Source: Actinoplanes sp. SE50/110 (GTDB lineage: Bacteria; Actinomycetota; Actinomycetes; Mycobacteriales; Micromonosporaceae). From it: a stretch of DNA of 64,000 nt. This document shows positions 26,900 through 33,738 of the stretch, in pieces; the first letter of the stretch is position 1, and each line of letters begins with the position of its first letter. The position numbers and the translations under genes were made by a program. The notes beneath the pieces are model-generated. The model made no database searches, had not been told where the DNA came from, and worked only from the letters and a program-made list of their open reading frames with translations. The DNA is taken from the NCBI RefSeq assembly GCF_900119315.1, contig NZ_LT827010.1, positions 3,815,001 to 3,879,000 on the forward strand, given 5' to 3'.

Positions 26900-27829
26900 A
26901 TGAACGCCGCCATGCCGCCCCGACAGTTTCCTGAAGGGGAAACTCCCGAACGGGGAAGCAGCCTACTTTCCATCTCCCACCGCCTACGCGTGCGCGACTA
27001 CACCATCGCGAACCTGCTCGACGAGCACAGCACCCTGACCACCGACCAGCTCGCCACCATCCTGTTCGACCACCCCACCACCTGCCGGCACCGGCTGCAC
27101 GCCCTGCGCCGGCTCCGCTTCGTCGACCGCTTCATCCGCAACCGACCCGGCGCACCCAACCCCGCCTGCTGGGTACCCGGACCGCTGTCCGCGCGGTATG
27201 TGGCGCTCGCCCGCGGCGACAACCCGCCAACCGCCCGGGCGCTGCGCGACCGGCAGGACCGGGCGTATGCCAGCCCGTATCTGGATCATTTGCTCGAAGC
27301 CAACCAGTTCTTCGTCGACCTGCTCGCCGAGGCCCGCCGCCGGCCCGGCGAAGCCGACCTGGTCCGCTGGTGGTCCGAACGGACGACGGCGGCCGCGTTC
27401 GGCCGGCGGGTGCACCCCGACGGGCACGGCGTGTGGCGGGACCCGGCAGGGGAGACCGGCTTCTTCCTCGAACTCGACCGCGGCACCGAATCCCTGACCC
27501 GGCTCGTCGACAAACTGGGCGCCTACCGGCGCCTGCAGGCCGACGGGGGACCCGGGTATCCGGTGCTGTTCGCCCTCCCGAGCCGCGCCCGCGAAGAACA
27601 CCTGCACGCCAAACTCATGGTCACCGGAGTCACCGTGGCCACCTGCGTGCTCGGGGCCGGACAGAACCCGGCCGAGCCGGTGTGGTGGCTGGCCGGATCG
27701 GTAGGGCGCCGGGTAGCGCTGACGGAAATCCCCGGAGGCCACGGACCCCTCGGGCCGCTGAGCCCTGGTCCCGCCGCCCCGGATCACCATCCGCTGGCCC
27801 TGCTGACCGGCGTGCCGCTGCTGCCTTGA
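26900..27829 (+). CDS. Replication-relaxation family protein
   Basis: A 309-residue protein with an N-terminal winged-helix region (VRDYTIANLLDEHSTLTTDQ, LATILFDHPTTCRHRLHALR, RLRFVDRF) and an alpha/beta region (GETGFFLELDRGTESLTRLV, KLGAYRRL) resembling restriction-like nuclease folds. This pattern fits the replication-relaxation family found beside actinobacterial conjugation genes. It is the only candidate in the window for a relaxase-like or origin-recognition function; no classic MOB relaxase was seen. GGGAGG precedes the ATG by 6 bases. Confidence 0.75.
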   Translation: MNAAMPPRQFPEGETPERGSSLLSISHRLRVRDYTIANLLDEHSTLTTDQLATILFDHPTTCRHRLHALRRLRFVDRFIRNRPGAPNPACWVPGPLSARYVALARGDNPPTARALRDRQDRAYASPYLDHLLEANQFFVDLLAEARRRPGEADLVRWWSERTTAAAFGRRVHPDGHGVWRDPAGETGFFLELDRGTESLTRLVDKLGAYRRLQADGGPGYPVLFALPSRAREEHLHAKLMVTGVTVATCVLGAGQNPAEPVWWLAGSVGRRVALTEIPGGHGPLGPLSPGPAAPDHHPLALLTGVPLLP

Positions 27830-27845
27830 CGGTGACGACGTCCTG

Positions 27846-28146
27846 CGGCTCGAAGTACCCGGGCCGCAGGATTGCAGATGCGAGCCGGTCAACCCCGCGA
27901 GATCGTCACCAAAGACTCACAGGTCAAAGACTTCAGCGTCGTCAAACGACGCTGGGCCGTCGAGCGCAGCCTCGGCTGGCTCAGGCGCCACTGCGGCCTC
28001 GCCCGCGTCTACGAGACCCTGCCCGGCAGCTCCGAACCCCTGATCACCTTCGCCATGATCGACAATCTCGCCTGCCGGCTCACGGACGAACACACCTCAA
28101 TCTGGCGACCCCCAATCGCAGAACACGCAAAATGCGTTAATCAGAC
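27846..28146 (+). mobile_element. IS5-family transposase fragment with terminal repeat
   Basis: A frame from about 27872 to 28146 encodes DFSVVKRRWAVERSLGWLRR and PLITFAMIDNLACRLTDEHT, the C-terminal part of an IS5-family DDE transposase including its Glu (in AVERS). The preceding 25 bases look like more transposase in another frame (SKYPGRRIAD). The fragment ends in AATGCGTTAATCAGAC (28131-28146), identical to the end of the remnant at 7384-7399. The N-terminal two thirds and the left end are missing, so it cannot move by itself. Confidence 0.75.
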
Positions 28147-28158
28147 ATTTCCTCGGTG

Positions 28159-28174
28159 TTGAGCGATCGCTCAA
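28159..28174. promoter_or_regulatory. Palindromic operator before the epimerase gene, copy 1
   Basis: TTGAGCGATCGCTCAA is a perfect 16-bp palindrome 55 bases before the epimerase start. A near copy follows at 28192-28207. Size and symmetry fit a TetR-type repressor, but no such gene is adjacent. Confidence 0.65.
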
Positions 28175-28191
28175 GCTGATCTAAGCTGGAT

Positions 28192-28207
28192 TTAAGCGAC
28201 TGCTCAA
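28192..28207. promoter_or_regulatory. Palindromic operator before the epimerase gene, copy 2
   Basis: TTAAGCGACTGCTCAA differs from copy 1 at three of 16 positions and lies 33 bp further on, about three helical turns. With copy 1 it forms a tandem operator upstream of the epimerase ribosome site. Confidence 0.55.
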
Positions 28208-28229
28208 GAGCACTGTAAGGAGCTCTATC

Positions 28230-29213
28230 ATGAAGGTCATCATTCCGGGCGGGACCGGTCAGGTCGGCGGCGTACTACGGCGGGCATTGGCGGCCCGCGG
28301 CGACCAGGTCACCGTTCTGAGCCGTCGGCCGCAGACGCTTGAGAAGGGGGTCCGGCACGTAGTCTGGGACGGCCGAACCCTGGGCGAGTGGGCGCGCGAG
28401 GTGGAAGGGGCCGACGCGGTCGTCAACCTGGCGGGCCGGACGGTGAGCTGCCGCTACAACGACGCCAACCTGCGCCAGATGATGAATTCTCGGATCGAGT
28501 CCACCCGGGTCGTCGGTGAGGCCATCGCCCGGGCGGCTCAGGCTCCGAGGGTCTGGCTACAGGCCAGCACCGCCACCATCTACGCCGACGCCCGCAGCCG
28601 ACCCGACGACCTGCCCCACGATGAGGCCAACGGCATCATCGGCGGAGAAGAACCCGACGTGCCCCTGTACTGGGAATACAGTGTCCGGATCGCGCGCCGG
28701 TGGGAGCGGGAGCAAGCGGCGGCCGACACTGTTTCCACCCGGCGGGTGGCGCTGCGCACGGCGATGGTCATGACTCCCGACCGCGGCGGGATTTTCGACT
28801 ACTTGTCCCGGCTGACCCGGCTGGGGCTGGGCGGTCCCGTCGATGGCGGCGGGCAGTATGTGTCGTGGATCCACGGCGACGACTTCATTCGTGCCGTACT
28901 GTTCCTCATCGACCACCAGGAGTTGGACGGCCCGGTCAACCTGGCCAGTCCTCACCCGGTCACGCAGCGGGACCTCATGCGATCGCTCCGCCGCGCCTGG
29001 GGGCGCCGATTCGGTCTGCCGGCCACCCGGCAGATGGCGGAAATCGGTGCGTTCGCGTTGCGCACGGACACTGAGCTGCTGCTTAAAAGCCGACGCGTAG
29101 TACCCGGTCGCCTACTCGACAACGGATTCACATTCACCCATCCCACCTGGGATTCCGCCGCCGTCGATCTCGTCAGCCAGGCCAAAGAACTCCGAAACGC
29201 CACCTTGCCCTAA
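28230..29213 (+). CDS. TIGR01777-family NAD-dependent epimerase/dehydratase (YfcH-like)
   Basis: A 327-residue extended short-chain dehydrogenase. The Rossmann motif is VIIPGGTGQVGGVLRRAL (GGTGQVG), followed by DAVVNLAGRTVSCRYNDANL and LQASTATIYADA. The C-terminus (LMRSLRRAWGRRFGLPATRQ, LLKSRRVVPGRLLDNGFTFT) is typical of this family, whose members have a DUF1731-like end. AAGGAG lies eight bases before the ATG. It is preceded by twin palindromes and an IS5 fragment, so it may have lost its original regulator through IS insertion. The substrate is unknown. Confidence 0.88.
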   Translation: MKVIIPGGTGQVGGVLRRALAARGDQVTVLSRRPQTLEKGVRHVVWDGRTLGEWAREVEGADAVVNLAGRTVSCRYNDANLRQMMNSRIESTRVVGEAIARAAQAPRVWLQASTATIYADARSRPDDLPHDEANGIIGGEEPDVPLYWEYSVRIARRWEREQAAADTVSTRRVALRTAMVMTPDRGGIFDYLSRLTRLGLGGPVDGGGQYVSWIHGDDFIRAVLFLIDHQELDGPVNLASPHPVTQRDLMRSLRRAWGRRFGLPATRQMAEIGAFALRTDTELLLKSRRVVPGRLLDNGFTFTHPTWDSAAVDLVSQAKELRNATLP

Positions 29214-29419
29214 CTGCTCCTAACGCGAGCACAAAATAGACACCCGACTAGTACTCCAGCAGGAGATCCGTTCTGAGCTGCTGGGCCGGTGCGGTTTGTC
29301 CGTGGACAGCAAGCAGCCACCGCCAAGTCTCAAAGGTTGCGGCGGAGGAGCTGATCCGAGGTACCCGCGATCTGGCTCATGCCTGGCCGACGGGGGCTGG
29401 TTCGAAGGCGGCCCAGGAC

Positions 29420-29647
29420 GTGTGGGCGGCAACCGCCGGCAACGACGTCATCTGCCTGACCGGCATCGAGGACAACATGCGTTTTGGGGAGAACCCTGCT
29501 AATCCCGGCTTCGGCGGCCGCGTCTTCACTAGCTCGGATGGATCGCTGAACCCGGTCGCGGCGCACTCGCAGTATGGGGACAACCTCAACCCGGCCCGCA
29601 GCTCGATCACTTTCATCGTGACGGGCCAACCAGACAGAGTGCACTGA
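29420..29647 (+). CDS. Hypothetical protein coupled to a lipoprotein gene, 5' end uncertain
   Basis: From GTG 29420 the frame encodes 75 residues (WAATAGNDVICLTGIEDNMR, then FTSSDGSLNPVAAHSQYGDN). The same frame stays protein-like further upstream (VAAEELIRGTRDLAHAWPTG from about 29339) but has no usual start there, so the gene may be truncated or start in another frame. Its TGA overlaps the lipoprotein ATG (TGATG), which supports real translation. No family is recognised. Confidence 0.45.
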   Translation: MWAATAGNDVICLTGIEDNMRFGENPANPGFGGRVFTSSDGSLNPVAAHSQYGDNLNPARSSITFIVTGQPDRVH

Positions 29648-30120
29648 TGCGCGCAAGCCGCCTCGCCCGGATCCTCGCCGCCGCGCTGACCGTGGCGGCC
29701 CTGACCGTCGGATGTGATTCCTCCGTGCCATCCCAATCCAACGTCACCCAACACGAAGCCGAGCAGCGGGTCGCCGACCGGGCGCAGGAAGCCCTGCAGC
29801 AGCTGCCGTCCGGTGCGAGTTTGAAGGTGACGCTCAACGAGCCCAAGCTGCGATGCGAGGACAACGGCGACCGCACCTTCGTCGAAAACCAGTACGCCAT
29901 CGAGTATCCAAAGGGCTGGCCGGTACAGCAGGCCGTCCCCACCCTGGCCGGCTACTGGACCGGCAAGGGGTACAAGATCCTGCGCGACGAGCGCGACGAT
30001 CCGAAACTCGCCCGGTTCGGCGTCGAGTACCCCGACGAGTTCCGCATCAGCATCGAAGTCATCCACCGCGACAACGGCCGGGTAGACGCCTATCTGATCA
30101 GTAGCTCACCTTGCATCTAG
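29647..30120 (+). CDS. Putative lipoprotein
   Basis: A 157-residue protein with a lipoprotein signal: basic start, hydrophobic ILAAALTVAALTV and lipobox LTVGC (Cys 23). The mature part begins with a Ser/Gln-rich linker and a charged helix (HEAEQRVADRAQEALQQL). It is exported and probably lipid-anchored at the outer face of the membrane. Its ATG overlaps the stop of the preceding small gene. Function unknown. Confidence 0.8.
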   Translation: MRASRLARILAAALTVAALTVGCDSSVPSQSNVTQHEAEQRVADRAQEALQQLPSGASLKVTLNEPKLRCEDNGDRTFVENQYAIEYPKGWPVQQAVPTLAGYWTGKGYKILRDERDDPKLARFGVEYPDEFRISIEVIHRDNGRVDAYLISSSPCI

Positions 30121-30130
30121 CACGACCGGA

Positions 30131-31068
30131 GTTCCAGCGCTCGCTTCTCACGTTCGTCAAGTCGGTGGCCGACCAGGCGAACCCGGCGTTCGGGCAGTGC
30201 GACTACGACGATCTGCTCGGAGGAAACTGCGCTTGAGCGCTCGCTCGTCCCGCCCCGGCTGCCGGAAGACACCGTGCCCAACAGCAGGCAGGTTCTGCGC
30301 GGGTATTCGTGGCTGACGATTTGCCCCCAAGAATTGGCCGACAGGCTCGGTGGCGCCGAAGCGTTGCGCGCGGCGCAGGCCTTCACCACGTGGAACCGCT
30401 GCATTCGGGCGGTCTCGCTGACGACCACCACGGCTGGCTGGTCCGCCAAGTTTTCGGTGCGGAACCGGATCTTGTGCGCGCGGTGGCGGCCGTGGCCGCT
30501 CAAACTCAGGCGCCGGTTGTCGGGGCGTACATCCTGGACAGCGACTGCGCCGTTGTGGAAGCGGCCGCGCCGGCAGGTGCGCGGTGGTCCGGCGTGCTGA
30601 ACCCGGAAAGGGCAGCCGCGTACGGCGCTCCCGCTGTGGCGCCGGAAGCCGCAACGACAGCGGCAGCGGCATGGGTGCAAGCGGCGCACCTGCCATACGA
30701 CGAGAACTTGATCGGGCGTGTGCTTACCAGCGAGGAAACCTTCGCGGAAGACCAATTCCTGGCCTTGCGGCCTTGGCCAGGATCATCGAGGTCCCGGACA
30801 CGTTCAGTGTTGTCTCCATCGAACCCGGGCGGAACAGAGGGCCGAACAGGAATCGAAACCCGCAGCGTTCGCAGGGTGCCGGATTACCCCCGTTCCGGTC
30901 ATGGATGCGTGGTCCGGCCGGCTGGTGAATGCTGAGCGGGAACAGGCCGCGGACGAGCATCCGTTCGCCTACGGATGCCTCATCGAGGCCGCGAAGTTCG
31001 CGGATTGGCTGCTCGCTCAGGAAGCGAGCGACAGCCCATCGCGCGGGGCCGAGCCAGACATGGGATAG
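30131..31068 (+). pseudogene. Mosaic of frameshifted gene fragments
   Basis: No single frame is intact, but protein-like pieces follow one another. RQVLRGYSWLTICPQELADR (about 30283-30342) is like RSVLRGYEWATVCPAELAPH in the intact gene at 31146. After a frame change come HHVEPLHSGGLADDHHGW and APVVGAYILDSDCAVVEAAA (to about 30765), then in a third frame ALARIIEVPDTFSVVSIEPG, and finally FAYGCLIEAAKFADWLLAQE up to the stop at 31068. This looks like a decayed paralogue of the downstream gene joined to part of another gene. Original functions unknown. Confidence 0.5.
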
Positions 31069-31145
31069 CCTGTCGACCACGGCGCCGAAGCAGTCATGCG
31101 GGTATTTCTCCGGCGCCTCGACGGGGTAGCACCGAGGGGTCTGTG

Positions 31146-32165
31146 ATGACGGAGCCGGACGAGTGTTACGAGGATGCCATCGTCCCGTTCTGGATCGAGA
31201 GCAACCAGCCCGAGCCGCCCGTCGTGTTCGCCCGGCTCTACCTGGACCGCGTGGCCGGGCGTGACCGGGTGGAGCCGGCCTGGCGCCGCTGGCGTGCGAT
31301 CGCCGATCAAAGCCTCACCCCGCTCCTCGGGCCGGTGCCTCCGGAGCCTTACGTCGATGCGGACCCGACGCCGGTGATGCCGGTCGGTCGGCTCGAACGC
31401 ATCGAGCCGACGGGCGTCGGCGTGCTATCGGCGCTGCGCGTCACCGTGGAGTGGTTCGACGGTGACGGGCAGGCAGTGCTGCACGTCTCGGCGACGCTGG
31501 GCGCGGACACCAGCCGGCTCAACGAGGTGGTCGAGGCGGCGTACGATGTCCTGCGGGATGTCGCAGTGTCGGCTGAGCCGGCTTACGGCGAGGTAACAGT
31601 CGGACGTACGGGACATCTACATCGCACCGCGTTAGACATCGCACTGAGTCGTTCCGTGCAGGAGTCGGCCCGCGCCGCCCGCAGCGTGCTGCGCGGCTAC
31701 GAATGGGCCACGGTCTGCCCGGCCGAGCTTGCCCCGCACGTTGCCGTTGCCGCCTTCGACCGGGTTGTGCCGCTGGCCAGGGGCGGCGTGCTGCTGCGGG
31801 CAACGAGCTCCTACGACGAGTGGTCCGCTGGGGCCGTTCAGCGCGTGTTTGAGGCGCTCGCCCCGATCCTGCCCGCCGGAATGCCGCAGCGGTCGCACTA
31901 CGGGGACCTCCGCCGGGTCGTGTTCGCCGACGCGGCGGACGTCCGCGGCGGCAAGTCGATCATTGCGCCCGCCTCTGCCCCGCCTGCCGACCTTACTGAG
32001 TTCATCCACGAGGCGGTATTGCAAGGGTGGATCACCACCGAGCCAGTGGACGAGTCAGCTCCGTCGGCCGTACGCGAACTGTTGCCGCCCGAGTTGGGCG
32101 TCGGGCTCACTGAGGAAGGCCAGCGAAGGCTTATCGAGCTTTTCGGCCTCGACCTGCGCGGTTGA
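31146..32165 (+). CDS. Conserved hypothetical protein (DUF3396-like segment)
   Basis: A 339-residue soluble protein starting MTEPDECYEDAIVPFWI, with GAGGGG upstream of the ATG. The middle part (YEWATVCPAELAPHVAVAAF, VVPLARGGVLLRATSSYDEW) recalls DUF3396-type proteins, some of which are immunity proteins of polymorphic toxins, but the match is weak and from memory. The decayed copy immediately upstream suggests an old tandem duplication, as is common for immunity genes. No toxin gene is adjacent. Confidence 0.6.
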   Translation: MTEPDECYEDAIVPFWIESNQPEPPVVFARLYLDRVAGRDRVEPAWRRWRAIADQSLTPLLGPVPPEPYVDADPTPVMPVGRLERIEPTGVGVLSALRVTVEWFDGDGQAVLHVSATLGADTSRLNEVVEAAYDVLRDVAVSAEPAYGEVTVGRTGHLHRTALDIALSRSVQESARAARSVLRGYEWATVCPAELAPHVAVAAFDRVVPLARGGVLLRATSSYDEWSAGAVQRVFEALAPILPAGMPQRSHYGDLRRVVFADAADVRGGKSIIAPASAPPADLTEFIHEAVLQGWITTEPVDESAPSAVRELLPPELGVGLTEEGQRRLIELFGLDLRG

Positions 32166-32232
32166 GAGCCGCGTCCCGGCTGCTCCGGTCGCACGCCAGC
32201 CCATTACCTTTCCCGCACTGTGAGCTGCCTGG

Positions 32233-33051
32233 TTAGAGATTCGTGGCACCGCTGACATCGGTCGCTGACGTCGTCGGCACTGGCTGGCCTGCATTGGCTG
32301 CCTCTAGAAGATCATCCTGGGAGGGCCGGACTCGGTCCGGTGGCGTATGTCCTATCCGCCGCAGGAGGTGAGTAGCGAAGGTGGTTATCTCCCAGATGTG
32401 GGGAACGCCGGTCTCGCGCTGCGACGCCATCTTCTCGTCGCTCGAATGGGCGCGTCGCTTCACCACCAGCCCTGCCCGCTCCAGCGTGGTGAGAACGGGT
32501 CTGATCACCGGACACAGCTGCCGCGAGAAGGCATCTGACAGCTCATCAGTAGTCGGGGGAGCGGCGTGGTCGCCGACTCGCTCCCACTCGGCGATGAAGA
32601 GCAAAACTCGGATATGTGGGGCCTCCAGCTCGGCGAAGGCACTGACGTAGAAGGATTCACGGTCTACGGCGGCATCGTCTGCAGCCAGGTATCCGTTTGC
32701 GATGCAGTTGGCGAACCACTCGATCTTCTCTTCGGCGATGCTACGCGCCGCACCATCAAGGGCTCTGCCCAAAAGGACCGCTTTAGATCTGTATAGAAGC
32801 ATCTGCTCGGCGAGGGTGTGCTCGTCGACTCCGGCGGTTCGTGCGGCGCTGGTCATGGTCCGGTTTGTGCGGCTTGCGCTGCTATCGGCGAGGGTGGTAA
32901 TTATTTGGCTCATTACGGCTGATACCGCTGGTGTTGCCGCTTGGGCCAGGCCTGCTCCAAGGGGGCCACCGGCAGCGGCGCCGATCGCAGCCAGTGCTCC
33001 GCCAACGGCCGCATCGATTGCGATCTGGTGTCGCGGCTGAAGTCGGTCCAT
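32233..33051 (-). CDS. Hypothetical protein with Gly/Ala-rich N-terminal segment
   Basis: A 272-residue protein. Residues 13-50 are Ala/Gly-rich (AVGGALAAIGAAAGGPLGAG) and may insert in or lie on a membrane. The middle (SIAEEKIEWFANCIANGYLA, FYVSAFAELEAPHIRVLLFI) is helical, and the C-terminal half (IRPVLTTLERAGLVVKRRAH) resembles a winged helix. I do not recognise the family. Its neighbours are pseudogenes and IS remnants, so it is probably accessory DNA. The start at 33051 has no strong ribosome site. Confidence 0.6.
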   Translation of the reverse strand: MDRLQPRHQIAIDAAVGGALAAIGAAAGGPLGAGLAQAATPAVSAVMSQIITTLADSSASRTNRTMTSAARTAGVDEHTLAEQMLLYRSKAVLLGRALDGAARSIAEEKIEWFANCIANGYLAADDAAVDRESFYVSAFAELEAPHIRVLLFIAEWERVGDHAAPPTTDELSDAFSRQLCPVIRPVLTTLERAGLVVKRRAHSSDEKMASQRETGVPHIWEITTFATHLLRRIGHTPPDRVRPSQDDLLEAANAGQPVPTTSATDVSGATNL

Positions 33052-33114
33052 GAGCCCAGGGTAGTCTTACAAATCCACAGAGCTACTTAACCTGGTGGAT
33101 GGCTTCGTCGCCTG

Positions 33115-33201
33115 GGTCTTGGGTGTGCTGAGCAGTTCCACTACGAGCATCAGCGGTCGTTGAAACGCGACCAGATCGCGCATCTGGGCACCCTCGACTT
33201 C
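33115..33201 (+). mobile_element. IS21-family IstB remnant
   Basis: In one frame the DNA reads QFHYEHQRSLKRDQIAHLGT followed by LDF (33133-33201). This closely matches the segment just before the Walker A motif of IstB, the helper ATPase of IS21 elements. The sequence then changes to unrelated coding sequence, so only a scrap remains. Confidence 0.65.
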
Positions 33202-33203
33202 CG

Positions 33204-33345
33204 ATGCGGCACGACTTCGGGCAGGCCGCCGTGGTGTTGTCGCTCCTGTCGATCGGTGCCGAGAAGATGCTGAAGCTGACGCTCGGGCTCGGCGCCCGAG
33301 ACTGGGGCGAGACGTGGCCTAACAAGAAGTACATGCACAGAATGT
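33204..33345 (+). pseudogene. Fragment of an unidentified helical (HEPN-like?) protein
   Basis: MRHDFGQAAVVLSLLSIGAE followed by KMLKLTLGLGARDWGETWPN and KKYMHRM reads as part of a well-folded protein, fused directly to the IstB scrap. The helical Leu/Ala pattern is HEPN-like but too short to assign. The frame runs on without protein-like sequence. Confidence 0.35.
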
Positions 33346-33477
33346 CGAATCCGGAGACGGAGAACGACACTGGCTCGCCGACCTGGTGTTCGACCCCGAT
33401 GGTGACCGCTAAGCGAAGTACGGCTCGGCGTGCACCAAGTGGGCACAACACAGGCTTTGACGAAGCGTGCATGAGGG

Positions 33478-33678
33478 ATGGAAGATCCTACGCTCCTGAT
33501 CGTCGAGTCGATCACCTACGAGACCGGCGTCGACGAGCAGGCGCAGTATCACCCCAACGGCGTGGTTACTGGTCACGGTACGAGTGCCTCAGGCCCGGCA
33601 GGAGTACAAGGGGGCGTGGCCAGAGCGTTGTTCAGTCGCAAGCGGCGGCGAGGCAAAGAACTGGTCGAACGCACATAG
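33478..33678 (+). CDS. Small ORF, doubtful
   Basis: An ATG start and 66 codons (MEDPTLLIVESITYETGVDE start). The first 20 residues look protein-like, the rest does not. It lies in decayed accessory DNA and may be a gene fragment. Apart from this and the two fragments before it, I see nothing supported between 33052 and 33738. Confidence 0.25.
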   Translation: MEDPTLLIVESITYETGVDEQAQYHPNGVVTGHGTSASGPAGVQGGVARALFSRKRRRGKELVERT

Positions 33679-33738
33679 GGTGATCCGACACACGCGGCTG
33701 CTCGCAGCGAGCCGTCAAGGGCAGCTTTCCTGCCGCGT

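Noticed and set aside
18400..28230. tRNA gene or att repeats marking the ends of the conjugative element
   Set aside because: I looked for a tRNA-like cloverleaf and for direct repeats at the two sides of the region and found none I could support. The borders remain unknown.
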